Source: Rhodopirellula sp.
Lineage (GTDB): Bacteria; Planctomycetota; Planctomycetia; Pirellulales; Pirellulaceae
Reading direction: 5' to 3'
NCBI GenBank assembly: GCA_002689655.1
Contig: NZHC01000151.1
Coordinates: 34,227-70,903 of the forward strand
DNA length: 36,677 bases
Both the position numbers and the translations under genes were made by a program. The notes under the pieces were generated by a model. It did not search any database. It saw only the letters and a list, made by a program, of their open reading frames with translations, and was not told where the DNA came from. This document shows positions 16,564 to 27,300 of the stretch, in pieces (positions within the stretch are counted from its first letter, which is position 1; every line of letters begins with the position of its first letter).

Positions 16564-18387
16564 TTAACGCTCGATTTTGTATTCGGTGATTTTACGATAG
16601 GCGGTAGCACGACTAACGCCCAGCAGTCGCGCCGCTTCCGGAACATTCCCTCCGGTCCGGCGCAAGGCCTTGAGGATCAATCGCTGCTCCCATTCATCAA
16701 TGCGCAGCGTATCGAGCCGACTGATTCCCGCATCACGCAGCCCAAGATCATCAACCTCAATGTTGGGTTCGTCAGCCATGACAACAGCGCTGTCGATGAC
16801 ATTTCTCAATTGCCTCACATTGCCGGGCCATGCGTACTGTTGCAGTTGTGCTCTTGCGGCGTCTGATAAACCCAACTTGGAGCGACCATGTTGTGCAGAG
16901 AAGTGATCCAGGAAATGATCCATCAACAACTCAATATCACCATCACGCTCTCGCAATGGCGGAACCACAAGCTCAAAAACACTGAGGCGATAAAACAGAT
17001 CCTCACGAAACTTTCGTTCCCGAACGAACTCTCCGAGATCGCGGTTCGTGGCCGCAATCACGCGAACATCAACGAGAACCTGTTCCGTGGCCCCCACAGG
17101 GAGAAACGGATGGCCCTCAAGAATTCGCAGCAACTTCGCCTGCCCCTCGAGCGTTAATTCTCCGATCTCATCAAGGAATAGCGTGCCGGTGTGCGACTGC
17201 TGGAACCAGCCTACATGATCACTATCTGCCCCGGTGAACGCGCCTTTGCGGTGTCCGAATAATTGACTTTCGATCAATTCGCTTGGGATTGCAGCACAAT
17301 TGACGGTGAGCATAGGGCGTTGGGCGCGAGGGCTGGACCGATGGACCGCTCGCGCGACCAACTCTTTACCCGCACCACTTTCGCCCCGGATCAAAACAGA
17401 ACCATTGGCATTGCCGACCCTGCATATTTTGGCCTTGAGCTTGTTCATGCTCGGACTGTTGCCGATCAATTCATCGGTGTCAGCATTCCGATCAGCAATA
17501 CTCTTTTTTTCAGCCAGCAACGAGTCGTGTTCAAAGGCTCTGCCCAGCCCGACTGCCAACAGGCGTCCCGCTGCAACCGCCAACTCAAAATGAGCCGGCT
17601 CAAATGTCGGCTGCTCTCGGTACAGATGCAGTACACCGAGGTTGTTTCCAGCATTTTCAAGCGGGACAAAAATCACATCGGACCAAGCTTCTTCCTCTGC
17701 CATCTCTGGATTTCCGCGGCGAGCCTCTTCATTGATCCAAATGGCCTCGCCGTCTCGAAGCACTCGCCGAACCAAGCCTTTGCTGAGGCTGATCGAATCT
17801 GCCCGCTCGGCGGGTTGCACACGCTGTGGCTTCATTCGACCATCGCCCGCGTCGAATGAGAGGCCAACCACGTCGGATCCTGTGCGGTCCTTCAATAATT
17901 CGATAACCGTATCGATGATTCCATCGGGACTTTCATTTTTCAGCAGATTCAAACTGAGCGTATAAAGATCAATCAGATGCCCCGCCGAAGCCACATCCGC
18001 AATCGGGTCCTCTAACTCAAGTCGCCAAGTACCGGTCGTATGCATCTCGTTCGTTTGAGCCGCGGTAGGACGCCCCTCTTCAGATTCAGCCAGCTCAGGC
18101 TCAACCAACTGCATGTCCGTGCTACCCACAGTCACAACGCTCTTATCCAAGAGCCTTGCATGATCGGTTTTCTGACCGTTCACATGGGTCCCATTACGAC
18201 TGCTTGTGTCGCGAAGATGCCAGTTGCCATCCTCAAAAAATACCACCGCATGGAACCGAGAACTCACTGGATCGGTGAGCATGATGTCACAATTCGACCC
18301 CCGACCGATGTGAAGCGGGCGTGCAGGATCCAAAGGAAACTGTTTTCCCTTTTCTGGACCGCTTCGTACTGACAGGTAAGCCACCAT
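16564..18387 (-). CDS. FHA-GAF-AAA+-Fis sigma-54-dependent transcriptional activator
   Basis: 607 residues. An FHA domain occupies about 1-97 (HIGRGSNCDIML, SSRFHAVVF, DTSSRNGTHVNG), which usually binds phosphothreonine. A GAF-like sensor domain spans about 130-285 (SDVIFVPLENAGNNLGVLHLYR). The AAA+ domain has Walker A GESGAGKE at 335-342, the sigma-54-contacting GAFTGA at 382-387, Walker B GTLFLDEIGE at 401-410, and an arginine-rich sensor region. A Fis-type helix-turn-helix closes the protein (NVPEAARLLGVSRATAYRKI, ~581-600). It should oligomerise and remodel RNA polymerase with RpoN, with activity set by a Ser/Thr-kinase phosphosite or an FHA partner rather than by a receiver domain. It is followed at once by a glycosyltransferase gene. 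Confidence 0.95.
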   Translation of the reverse strand: MVAYLSVRSGPEKGKQFPLDPARPLHIGRGSNCDIMLTDPVSSRFHAVVFFEDGNWHLRDTSSRNGTHVNGQKTDHARLLDKSVVTVGSTDMQLVEPELAESEEGRPTAAQTNEMHTTGTWRLELEDPIADVASAGHLIDLYTLSLNLLKNESPDGIIDTVIELLKDRTGSDVVGLSFDAGDGRMKPQRVQPAERADSISLSKGLVRRVLRDGEAIWINEEARRGNPEMAEEEAWSDVIFVPLENAGNNLGVLHLYREQPTFEPAHFELAVAAGRLLAVGLGRAFEHDSLLAEKKSIADRNADTDELIGNSPSMNKLKAKICRVGNANGSVLIRGESGAGKELVARAVHRSSPRAQRPMLTVNCAAIPSELIESQLFGHRKGAFTGADSDHVGWFQQSHTGTLFLDEIGELTLEGQAKLLRILEGHPFLPVGATEQVLVDVRVIAATNRDLGEFVRERKFREDLFYRLSVFELVVPPLRERDGDIELLMDHFLDHFSAQHGRSKLGLSDAARAQLQQYAWPGNVRQLRNVIDSAVVMADEPNIEVDDLGLRDAGISRLDTLRIDEWEQRLILKALRRTGGNVPEAARLLGVSRATAYRKITEYKIER

Positions 18388-19104
18388 GGTTCATTCAGCC
18401 CGGATTTTTCAGCTCATACAAATACGTCTGGCGTCAGTGACGACACCGTAGTTCCCCGCTCCATGCACACCCTGAAGAGCATGCAGGAAGGTGTTCCCGC
18501 TGGAGAAAGCAATCTTTCCCCATTTCCAAAGCGGGCTCAGGCAGGCCAGCGGGACAAGAAAAACCGCACAAGCCTTTACCCAAAAACGACTTAAGAACAC
18601 TCCAAAAACGCACAGGGCTGATTTCACGAAATCTCAGTCCCCGTGTCTCATTTTAAAACCCCGAAGGCCCTGACGCGATCCCATAGGTAAAAAATATTGT
18701 CAATCTGAATCCAATCGCCTCCCCCAATCGAACCAGACGGGCCAAATTCCAATCGAAGGGATCGCGACACTGAGATCGACGCAAAAAAAAGATTGAAAGT
18801 ACCACGCTTTATGTTCGAAAACGCATTTTACTAAGGACTCTCTCAGTTCAGTGCAGGCCCTTGCCCAAAAGAACCCTCAAGCGAATCGATCCTCAACGTC
18901 GCCTCTAAGCCGATACAGCCCCCCCCTCCTAGGGGAACGGCAAGAACCTCAGTGAACTTAATTTTTTTATCTGCTAAACTGCTCATGACGCACTCCGCAG
19001 CAAATTCCTTCGCACAGCAACGCAACGGTTTTTGACGCGGGCGCGACTCCTGCCTTTGGTTCCTCTAGCCCTGCCACCGCCCAGCTTGAATCTCGGATGA
19101 TTTG
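18388..19104. other. 717-base divergent gap
   Basis: Lies between the starts of the sigma-54 activator (-) and the DUF1549 gene (+), so it should contain both promoters. Minus-strand frames of 72 residues (18409-18627) and 60 residues (18843-19025) have no recognisable domain and no convincing start. I did not find a clear sigma-54 (-24/-12) site by eye. Confidence 0.5.
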
Positions 19105-20742
19105 ATGCGTTCCCCTATTTTTCTTTCGTTTGCACTGAGTGTGCTGCTAAACGCCGCCGCCCGGACCGAAGCGAGCGACCCCCAGACGCTTGCCGACCGG
19201 ATAGACCACCACATCAACGAACGCTTACGGGCAGAGGGTGTTTCCCCCGCGGCAATCGTAGCGGATGAAACTTTTCTAAGACGTGTGACACTGGACTTGG
19301 CTGGTCGTATTCCAACCACGACCGAACGCACCAACTTTCTAAGTCAGAAGGAAGACGAAGCTAATTCGCAGGTGCGACGCCGGGGGCTCGTTGAAAAATT
19401 GATCCATTCACCCGACTATGCGTATCACACACGGAATCAGTTAGACATCCTGTTGTTGCTTCGTAGCGAGCATAATGCAACTTGGCGGGAATATCTTCTT
19501 GAGGCAACCAACGAAAACCGGGGCTGGGACCAAATGTTCCGGGAGATTTTCCAGCCTGAAGACACCTTAAGCGGCGACGTTCGCCCCGTCAGCTACCTAA
19601 AAAAGCAACTGAATGATCTTGATGCACTAACCAATGGTGCGAGTGTCAAATGGCTGGGTGTCAACATTGCCTGTGCCAAGTGCCATGATCATCCACTTGT
19701 GGATGATTGGACTCAAGATCACTACTACGGGATGACTTCATTTTTCAAACGTACCTTTCGTACGAAGAAAGGATTCTTGAGCGAGCGTTTTGAGGGGCTC
19801 CCCAAATACACGGACATTTACGGTGACGAACAACAACCGGGTTTGATGTTTCTGACCGGTCAAAAAGTTGATATCCCGCCGCTGGAAATTGACGAACCAG
19901 CTCTGAAAAAACTGCAGGAGGCCATCAAGAAGTCAGAACAGGACGATAAATCTGATCCACCGCCCCGACCAGACTTTCGTCCTCGAAGTGAGTTTGTTGA
20001 ACTTGCACTGAGAGACGAGAAAAATCGGTTCTTTGCCAAAAACCTGGTCAATCGTACTTGGGCTCGGTTGTTCGGGCGCGGCTTGGTCCACCCGTTGGAC
20101 CAGTTACACTCTCAAAATCCCGCCAGTCACCCGGAACTGCTGGAAGAGCTGGCGAGCGGCGTAGTGGAATCGGGCTATGATGTGCGACACCTAACGCAGG
20201 CGATTGTACTGAGTAAAGCCTACGCTCGGGCCGGTAATGATACCGAGACGCAGGCTTGTCCACCTGATCTTTTTGCGGTGAGTGTTCCTCGCCCATTGGC
20301 CCCCAGACAACTGTCACTGTCCCTTCGCATCGCTGGTCAAAACCCTGTGAAGCTACAAGAAAAAAGCGACCCAGACTCATGGAGTGTCGAGCGAGAAAAA
20401 CTGGAGAAAGGGTCCGAGGCGATCGCGAAAAAGTTGCTCATCCCCAACGATGGGTTTCAAATCCCTGTCACAGAAGCGCTCTGGTTCAGCAACAACCTGT
20501 CGCTTCAAAACGATCTACTCAGACCCTCGAACGATCGTCTGGTAGGTTATCTCAAAAAACTTGAAGCAGATGACGAGGTGGTATCAGCTGCCTTTGCTTC
20601 CGTCCTCAGTCGCACGCCTGATGCTGCAGAGAAAAGTGCCATTCAGCAATACTTCGCAGAAAGAGGGGATCGTCGTGAGGAAGCGCTGAAGCAAGTCGTA
20701 TGGGCGTTGCTGGCCACACCTGAATTTCGTTTCAACCACTAG
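19105..20742 (+). CDS. secreted DUF1549/DUF1553 protein with a CxxCH motif
   Basis: About 545 residues from the ATG at 19105; a TTG one codon earlier is also possible. An N-terminal hydrophobic run (FLSFALSVLLNAAAR) looks like a signal peptide. The DUF1549 part (about 25-260) contains DETFLRRVTLDLAGRIPT, the family hallmark, and GVNIACAKCHDHPL, a CxxCH motif that could bind c-type heme or a metal. The DUF1553 part (about 310-545) contains NRFFAKNLVNRTWARLFGRGLVHPLD and ASHPELLEELASGVVESGYDVRHLTQAIVLSKAYAR. These proteins are abundant in planctomycetes and almost always precede a DUF1501 gene, as here. Their biochemical role is unestablished; an envelope redox or carbohydrate role is often proposed. 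It begins the 19105-23086 operon. Confidence 0.92.
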   Translation: MRSPIFLSFALSVLLNAAARTEASDPQTLADRIDHHINERLRAEGVSPAAIVADETFLRRVTLDLAGRIPTTTERTNFLSQKEDEANSQVRRRGLVEKLIHSPDYAYHTRNQLDILLLLRSEHNATWREYLLEATNENRGWDQMFREIFQPEDTLSGDVRPVSYLKKQLNDLDALTNGASVKWLGVNIACAKCHDHPLVDDWTQDHYYGMTSFFKRTFRTKKGFLSERFEGLPKYTDIYGDEQQPGLMFLTGQKVDIPPLEIDEPALKKLQEAIKKSEQDDKSDPPPRPDFRPRSEFVELALRDEKNRFFAKNLVNRTWARLFGRGLVHPLDQLHSQNPASHPELLEELASGVVESGYDVRHLTQAIVLSKAYARAGNDTETQACPPDLFAVSVPRPLAPRQLSLSLRIAGQNPVKLQEKSDPDSWSVEREKLEKGSEAIAKKLLIPNDGFQIPVTEALWFSNNLSLQNDLLRPSNDRLVGYLKKLEADDEVVSAAFASVLSRTPDAAEKSAIQQYFAERGDRREEALKQVVWALLATPEFRFNH

Positions 20743-20753
20743 GGCATGATGTG

Positions 20754-22016
20754 ATGAATCTGTTAAACCGAAGATCGATGCTCAAAGCTGCCGGGACGAG
20801 CGCCGCAGCTTCCAACATGGCAGCCGTCGAACTGTTGTCACAACCCGCCATGGCCGATGAACTGGCTCGCAGCGGTAAGAATGTAATCCTGCTTTGGCTC
20901 GCTGGTGGAGCGAGTCAGCTGGAAACATGGGATCCTAAACCCGGACGACCGACCGGTGGACCATTCGCTAAGATCCAAACGTCGCTTCCTGGTGTAGAGA
21001 TATCGGAACTGCTTCCGAAAATGAGCACACGTCTTGATGAAACGGCGATCATCCGCTCTCTGAACACAAAAATCGCCGACCATGGTCAAGGATACTTTTT
21101 AATGGACCGCGGGCGTCGCGCGGAGCCCGGAATTGAGTACCCCCACCTCGGCGCAATCCTCGCTCACGAGCTCGGACAGATTGACAGCAAAGTACCCGAC
21201 TACGTCTCGATGTACACATCAACCGAGGGACGACGTCAGGGCTCTGCAGGGTTTCTTGGGGCAAGATACAACCCGATGTTTCTTACCGACAAAATGATCC
21301 CAGAAGATATTCAACTACCGGAGTCAATCAGCGATACTGACCACCGCGATCGCGCTGCTTTACGCAAAACACTGTCACAACGTTTTGCGCAACGCATGAA
21401 TCACGCGGGTGTTGGAAGTCATGAAAATGCATACGAGCGGGTGCGTGGTCTGATGGCAAGCGATTACCTGTTTGATATTGATCGTGAACCCACTGCGATG
21501 CGTGATGCATATGGCCCCACTCAGTTTGGCCAACAGTGTTTGGTGGCCCGAAGATTGGTCGAAGCAGGTGTACCCTTCGTAAAAGTGGCCCGGGCGTGGT
21601 GGGATAGCCACGGTCAGAATTTTGAAACTCACCGAGAACTGTGTGCCGACTTGGACCATTGCATGAGCACATTGCTTGACGACCTCAAGCAACGTGGGAT
21701 GCTTGAGACAACGCTGGTGATCACTTTGGGCGAGTTTGGAAGAACCCCAAAAATCAACGGCAGCCTGGGACGAGATCACTTTGCGAATGCATGGAGTTGC
21801 ACTCTGAGTGGCTGTGGTATCCGCGGTGGGACGGTGTTTGGCAAGACCGACGCCGATGGGCAAACGGTCACGGAAGGTGAAATGAATGCTGGCGATCTGT
21901 TTGCAACCATATTTTCAGCACTCGGCATTTCGCCTGATAAAGAATACATGGTTGGAAGTCGTCCGATTCCCATATCCGATTTTGGAAGCGAACCTTGCAG
22001 CGAGGTGTTGTCATGA
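20754..22016 (+). CDS. Tat-exported DUF1501 protein
   Basis: 420 residues from the ATG at 20754; a GTG directly before it is an alternative. NRRSMLKAAG at residues 5-14 is a twin-arginine signal, so the protein is probably exported folded. DUF1501 features include KNVILLWLAGGASQLETWDPKP, IIRSLNTKIADHGQGYFLM, YPHLGAILAHELGQ, GQQCLVARRLVEAGVPFVKVARAWWDSHGQNF and LETTLVITLGEFGRTPKING, the last close to the sulfatase/alkaline-phosphatase-like metal-binding pattern. Reaction unknown. It starts about 10 bases after the DUF1549 gene, its usual partner, and its stop overlaps the start of the WD40 gene (ATGA). Confidence 0.92.
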   Translation: MNLLNRRSMLKAAGTSAAASNMAAVELLSQPAMADELARSGKNVILLWLAGGASQLETWDPKPGRPTGGPFAKIQTSLPGVEISELLPKMSTRLDETAIIRSLNTKIADHGQGYFLMDRGRRAEPGIEYPHLGAILAHELGQIDSKVPDYVSMYTSTEGRRQGSAGFLGARYNPMFLTDKMIPEDIQLPESISDTDHRDRAALRKTLSQRFAQRMNHAGVGSHENAYERVRGLMASDYLFDIDREPTAMRDAYGPTQFGQQCLVARRLVEAGVPFVKVARAWWDSHGQNFETHRELCADLDHCMSTLLDDLKQRGMLETTLVITLGEFGRTPKINGSLGRDHFANAWSCTLSGCGIRGGTVFGKTDADGQTVTEGEMNAGDLFATIFSALGISPDKEYMVGSRPIPISDFGSEPCSEVLS

Positions 22017-23086
22017 TTCCTGCCACGCTTAAAAAAACAAATGAGTGGAAGTCCTCAGATATTGTTTTCTGCCTCGAGCATATGGCTGAAATGGAGCGAG
22101 TCTGGTTCGCAGGCTCTGACTTCAATGTCTATCAATACGATCTTTCCCTTGAAAAGCCAGAGCGTCAGCCATTTGACGGCGAAGGACACACGAGTTACGT
22201 CACTGGAATGGTGCGACAGGGCAACATTCTGATTACATGCGGATACGACGGCCAGCTATGCTGGTGGAGTATCGATGAACGACGCCTCACCCGAAAAATT
22301 GCAGCGCACGAACGGTGGGGAAGAGCTATCACCACGTCGCCAGACGGATCCAAGCTTTACACCGTCGCGGACGATATGCTGTGCAAGGTTTGGGATTCAA
22401 CGACCGGCGAACTACTCGAAACGTTACAAGAGCACGCTTTACAAACCCCCCACCATTACCCCTCCATGCTCTATGCCGTGGCGGCCTCACCGGATGGTAA
22501 ATGGCTTGCAACAGGCGACCGTATCGGGCACACCGCGATTTGGAATGCGGATTCGCTTGAAAAAGTCGCCGAGATAGAAACGCCAGTCATGTACACGTGG
22601 GACCCGCGTGCGCGGCGACACAGCATTGGCGGTATTCGATCTCTCGCTTTCTCTCCCGACAACAATGAAATTGCGATCGGTGGCATCGGAAAAATCGGCA
22701 ACATTGACCACCTAGGTGGTCCCGCCCGCCTGGAAGTTTTCGATTGGCGCAACGCCACACAGCGCTTGGAAATCGAGGACAACAAGAAAAAAGGGTTAAT
22801 CGAGCAAATCATCTGGTCACCAGGCAAAGAGTGGATTCTGACTGCCGGCGGTGACAACAACGGATTCCTGACCTTTTACAACGCGGAGACCGGCGACGTG
22901 CTACATCAAGATGGGCAAACCGGACACATCCATGAAGTGTCCGTAGGACCCAACTTTGATGAACTGGTCGTTGCAGCGCATGAACGACTTACCAAGTGGA
23001 CCATGCAAAGTGAACCGCCAAAGCCAGCCAGCGATGAGACGTCAAAAGAAGAATCTAATTCTTCCGAAAAGCCAGACAACAATTAG
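22013..23086 (+). CDS. WD40-repeat beta-propeller protein, apparently cytoplasmic
   Basis: 357 residues from the ATG at 22013, which overlaps the DUF1501 stop; a frame-open start at 21995 would add six residues but lacks that junction. Repeats include HTSYVTGMVRQGNILITCGYDGQLCWWSI, WGRAITTSPDGSKLYTVADDMLCKVWD, LYAVAASPDGKWLATGDRIGHTAIWN and IIWSPGKEWILTAGGDNNGFLTFYN, consistent with one seven-blade propeller. The C-terminal ~30 residues are Ser/Glu/Lys rich and disordered. No signal peptide is present, in contrast to its two exported operon partners. It is likely a scaffold; no catalytic residues are recognisable. Confidence 0.9.
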   Translation: MIPATLKKTNEWKSSDIVFCLEHMAEMERVWFAGSDFNVYQYDLSLEKPERQPFDGEGHTSYVTGMVRQGNILITCGYDGQLCWWSIDERRLTRKIAAHERWGRAITTSPDGSKLYTVADDMLCKVWDSTTGELLETLQEHALQTPHHYPSMLYAVAASPDGKWLATGDRIGHTAIWNADSLEKVAEIETPVMYTWDPRARRHSIGGIRSLAFSPDNNEIAIGGIGKIGNIDHLGGPARLEVFDWRNATQRLEIEDNKKKGLIEQIIWSPGKEWILTAGGDNNGFLTFYNAETGDVLHQDGQTGHIHEVSVGPNFDELVVAAHERLTKWTMQSEPPKPASDETSKEESNSSEKPDNN

Positions 23087-23311
23087 CTGATTGTTGAAGA
23101 AACCTGCTCACTACTCCGACCCAAAAACATCACCCAGCAATCCGACCCCACGAGCTCCACCAGATCGCAGCACACCGTCGCCATGCTCTGCAGTCCGCAA
23201 CAACCACCGTCCGCCGGAATCAGAGAACGGGCAAGATGTTGTCTTTCGACAGCGCCCCTGGCCCCGACCTTCCCGTAAAACCCAACTCCCCAAACCGAAC
23301 AAGGTGTCCCC

Positions 23312-23977
23312 ATGAAGTTACAACTCCTCCTGATTGCAGCCGTGACACTAAGCACCGCCTCTGCGTTTGCGGCTGACGAAGCAGCACACGAAAAAGCGAA
23401 TTTTGTCCCTCTCTTCAATGGCAAGAGCCTTGACGGTTGGACGCAGAGAAACGGGACAGCAACCTATCGAGTAGAGAAGGATGCGATCGTCGGAAAGACA
23501 AATGAAGGCAGCCCAAATTCGTTTCTTTGTACTGACAAACTTTACGGCGACTTCATTCTTGAATTTGACGTCAAGGTAGATCGCGCGTTGAACTCTGGCG
23601 TGCAAATTCGTTCACAATGCAAAGGTGACACTCCCAACGGTCGTGTGAATGGTCCCCAAGTCGAAATTTCCAATGATAAAATGGCGGGTTACGTCTATGG
23701 CGAGGCTGCAGGTGGCTGGATGACCCCCGATTCGGAGCGCAAAGCACACGACACCTTCCAAGACGGGAAATGGAATAGTTATCGCGTGATTGCGAATGGC
23801 CCCAGTATCAAAACATGGATCAACGGTGAGCAGATCTCGGATCTGATGCACGAAGAGCGTTACAAAACTCACCCCCGCGGCTTCATTGGACTTCAGGTTC
23901 ACGGAATCGGTCGCGGGCAGGGGCCGTACGAAGTTCGCTGGCGCAACCTGCATTTGAAGGATTTATCGGGAAAATGA
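23312..23977 (+). CDS. secreted single-domain DUF1080 protein
   Basis: 221 residues. A clear Sec signal peptide (MKLQLLLIAAVTLSTASAFA, then ADE) precedes one DUF1080 domain with FVPLFNGKSLDGWTQRNG, YRVEKDAIVGKT, NSFLCTDKLYGDFILEFDVKVD, NSGVQIRSQC and GFIGLQVHGIGRG near the end. This is the usual length and motif order for the 3-keto-disaccharide hydrolase / LamG-like family, which acts on or binds oxidised glycosides. It lies 225 bases after the WD40 gene and about 340 bases before the large multi-domain gene that starts with another DUF1080 domain, so it probably has its own promoter. Confidence 0.92.
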   Translation: MKLQLLLIAAVTLSTASAFAADEAAHEKANFVPLFNGKSLDGWTQRNGTATYRVEKDAIVGKTNEGSPNSFLCTDKLYGDFILEFDVKVDRALNSGVQIRSQCKGDTPNGRVNGPQVEISNDKMAGYVYGEAAGGWMTPDSERKAHDTFQDGKWNSYRVIANGPSIKTWINGEQISDLMHEERYKTHPRGFIGLQVHGIGRGQGPYEVRWRNLHLKDLSGK

Positions 23978-24317
23978 GACTGGAATCTGAGTCCTCAACT
24001 CACTGGTTCGAACCACACCCCGCAGTTGCTACACCGCCACGCAGAAAGCCCGCAGCGAAATCCCAACCAATGCACGACCTGAAGCCGCAAACCGTTTATA
24101 CTGCGGTCAGTGGCGGAAGCCCAAATGACTCGCTCATTACCACAATCGCGTGATGCGTTTTTGATTTTTTGCAGTCGACCTACCCACAAGCGTAGTTGTT
24201 GGTTTTATTTTGCCAAGCCAGCTTGGCAACCGTATCAGCATCCCCCACGTCTTGGGGAGAAATTTGCACTGGCAATCTTTCTCTCATTTTAAACTAATAA
24301 ACATGAAGGCTTTGAAT
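23978..24317. promoter_or_regulatory. 340-base leader with two hairpins before the multi-domain gene
   Basis: TTGCCAAG (24210-24217) and CTTGGCAA (24222-24229) form a perfect 8-bp stem around a CCAG loop. CCCCA (24243-24247) and TGGGG (24253-24257) form a second, weaker hairpin 14 bases later. Both precede the start codon by 60-110 bases. They could be an operator, a leader RNA structure or the terminator of the gene before. No riboswitch class is recognised. Confidence 0.4.
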
Positions 24318-27300
24318 ATGCGATTACTCGCGTTCTGCTTGTTCGCGGTTGGCATTGTCCTGCCTAACGTAATGGTCACCGCAGCGGACGATGGTTACGT
24401 GTCTCTGTTCGATGGTAAAACCCTCAAAGGCTGGGATGGAAATCCTGACTTTTGGAGTGTTCAGGATGGAGCGATTACTGGACAGACTACGAAAGAAAAT
24501 CCTACGAAGGGGAACACGTTTCTTGTGTACCGTGGTGGCGATTTCAAGAACTTCGAGCTTAAGTTCGAGTACAAGATCGTAGGCGGGAATTCAGGCGTGC
24601 AGTACCGGAGCTTTGAACCCGATGCGGAAAAGCAGAAGTGGGTTGTTGGCGGATACCAAGCAGACTTGGAAGCCGGAAACACTTTCTCAGGAATTCTTTA
24701 CGGCGAACGATTCCGCGGTATGCTTGCCAACCGCGGGCAGAAAACGGAACTGGTTCGCGAGGACGGAAAATTCAAGTCCAAAGTCGTTGGCTCCGTAGGC
24801 GACTCAGCAGAGATTCAAGCAAAGATCAAGAAAGAAGAATGGAACGAGTACTCGGTGCTGGCCGATGGGTTTCACTTCGTACACAAGATCAACGGCGTCA
24901 CCACTGCCGACTGCACCGATTTGGACGAGCAGCAGCGTCGCGATACAGGAATCATCGCCCTGCAACTTCATGCCGGGCCTCCCATGCTGGTGCAATTCCG
25001 CAACATACGCATCAAGAACCTGGACGCAAACGACGATCCCAATGCGAATGACAACGCAGAGAGCACCCCTGCCACAGCTACCGAGAAAAAGAAAATTGTC
25101 TTCATTTCCGGTAACCCCAGCCACGGCTACGGTTCGCACGAGCACTATGCGGGCTGCAGGTTGCTCGCGAACTCGCTTTCAGATGCGATGCCAGGCTACG
25201 AGATCGAAGTTATCAAACACGGCTGGCCTGCAGAAGGGATGAAAGCTTTAGAGGGGGCCGATACCGTCATTGTCTATTGCGACGGTGGCGGCAGGCATCT
25301 TCTTAATCCTCACATCAAAGAGTTTGATCCACTGATGAAACAGGGTACAGGGCTGGTCTGTATCCACTACGGTGTTGAAACACCCAAAGGGGAGACAGGC
25401 GATGCTTTCCTTGATTGGATGGGTGGCTACTTTGAAACACATTGGTCCGTAAATCCACATTGGGACGCCGAGTTTGCGTCGTTCCCTGACCACCCCATCT
25501 CGCGTGGGGTGGAACCATTCACGATCAACGATGAGTGGTATTTCCACATGCGTTTCAGGGACGAGATGAAGGGTGTGACCCCAATTCTGTCTGCACATCC
25601 ACCTGCAGAAACAATGCGTCGCCCGGACGGACCACACAGTGGCAATCCAGCGGTTCGCAAGGAGGTAGGCAATGGTGAAATCCAACATGTTGGTTGGGCA
25701 TCTGAACGTGATGGAGGCGGACGAGGCTTCGGATTTACCGGAGGGCACTTTCACCACAATTGGGCCGATGAGAACTTCCGCAAAGTGGTATTGAATGCGA
25801 TTGTCTGGACGGCTCACGGCACCGTTCCGGAATCAGGTGTCACGACGCGTAACCCAACCGAGGAAGATCTTGAAGCCAATCAAGATGAACCCAAGTCAGC
25901 TGCCAAGAAAAAGAAGCCGGGCCGCAAGATCAAACGAGCGGTGCCTGCAGCATCCACGTCGAGCAAGAGCGGTGCGGCTAAGCCAATTTTCAAGAGCGGT
26001 GTCATCGATTCGAAAACCAAAGGGCACAGCGTTGTGATCGACGCTGAACTCGGCAACGCAACGCAGCTATTCCTTGTCGCCACCGATGGTGGAAACGGAT
26101 ATGGGTGCGACTGGGCTGATTGGGGCGAACCCAGATTGACCGGCCCTCAGGGTGAAAGGAAACTGACCGATCTGAAATGGAAATCTGCGAGCAGCGGATT
26201 CGGCCAGCCACGCGTCAACCTGAATTGTGGCGGAAATCCGATGAGGATCGACGGAAAAGAGATCGCTTACGGTATTGGTACCCACGCGAATTCCGTCATC
26301 GCCTTTGACATTCCGACTGGCTACACCCACTTCAAGGCTCTGGGTGGGCTCGACAATGGTGGCACCGATCAGGGACCGTGCGGAGCTTCCAGTAGTGTGC
26401 AGTTTGCGGTTTACACTGAAAAGCCTCCAGCGTCTGGCGGTTCAGCTGGCGGAGCGGGTTCACGTGAAGTCGCCGACGCGCTTGACGGCTTGGAGGTAGG
26501 AACCGAGCTTGCCGCAAGCCTGTTTGCAGCCGAACCGCAACTACTGAGCCCGGCAAATATCGACATCGATCATCGGGGACGCGTCTGGGTTTGCGAAATA
26601 GTTAACTACCGTAAACACAATGGCAAGCGTCCTGAGGGTGACCGCATCCTGATATTGGAAGATACCAACGGCGACGGAATGGTAGACAGTGAAAAAGTTT
26701 ACTACCAAGGTCGCGATATTGACTCGCCGCATGGTGTCTGTGTGCTTGGCAACAAAGTGATCGTGTCGGCAGGCGACAAGGTGCAGGTATTCACCGACAC
26801 GGACGGTGATGACAAACCGGATTCTCAGGAAGTCCTGTTCAGTGGGATCAGTGGGTCACAACACGACCACGGAATTCACGCTTTCACGTTTGGACCTGAT
26901 GGAAAACTGTATTTCAATTTTGGAAATGCTGGCCGACAAATCAAGGATAAAAATGGGGATCCCATCGTTGATGCAGCGGGCATTGTCGTTTCAGCCAATC
27001 GCCAACCTTATCAGGAAGGCATGGTATTCCGCTGCAATCTGGATGGAAGCGATTTTGAAACCCTTGGCTGGAATTTCAGGAACAACTGGATGGTGACCGT
27101 GGATTCCTACGGCAGCATCTGGCAATCCGATAATGACGACGATGGAAACCGAGGCGTTCGCATCAACTATGTGATGGAGTTTGGCAACTACGGCTACAAG
27201 GATGAAAAGACGGGTGCAGGTTGGAAAGCCAAACGAACGGGGATGCGGGACAGCATCCCCGAACGCCACTGGCACCTGAGTGACCCGGGCGTGGTTCCCA

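Noticed and set aside
18409-18627. 72-residue minus-strand frame downstream-oriented toward the sigma-54 activator
   Set aside because: Some hydrophobic character but no family, no good start and unlikely composition.
18843-19025. 60-residue minus-strand frame
   Set aside because: An internal Met gives a plausible short peptide, but without homology, a clear binding site or conservation evidence it cannot be supported.
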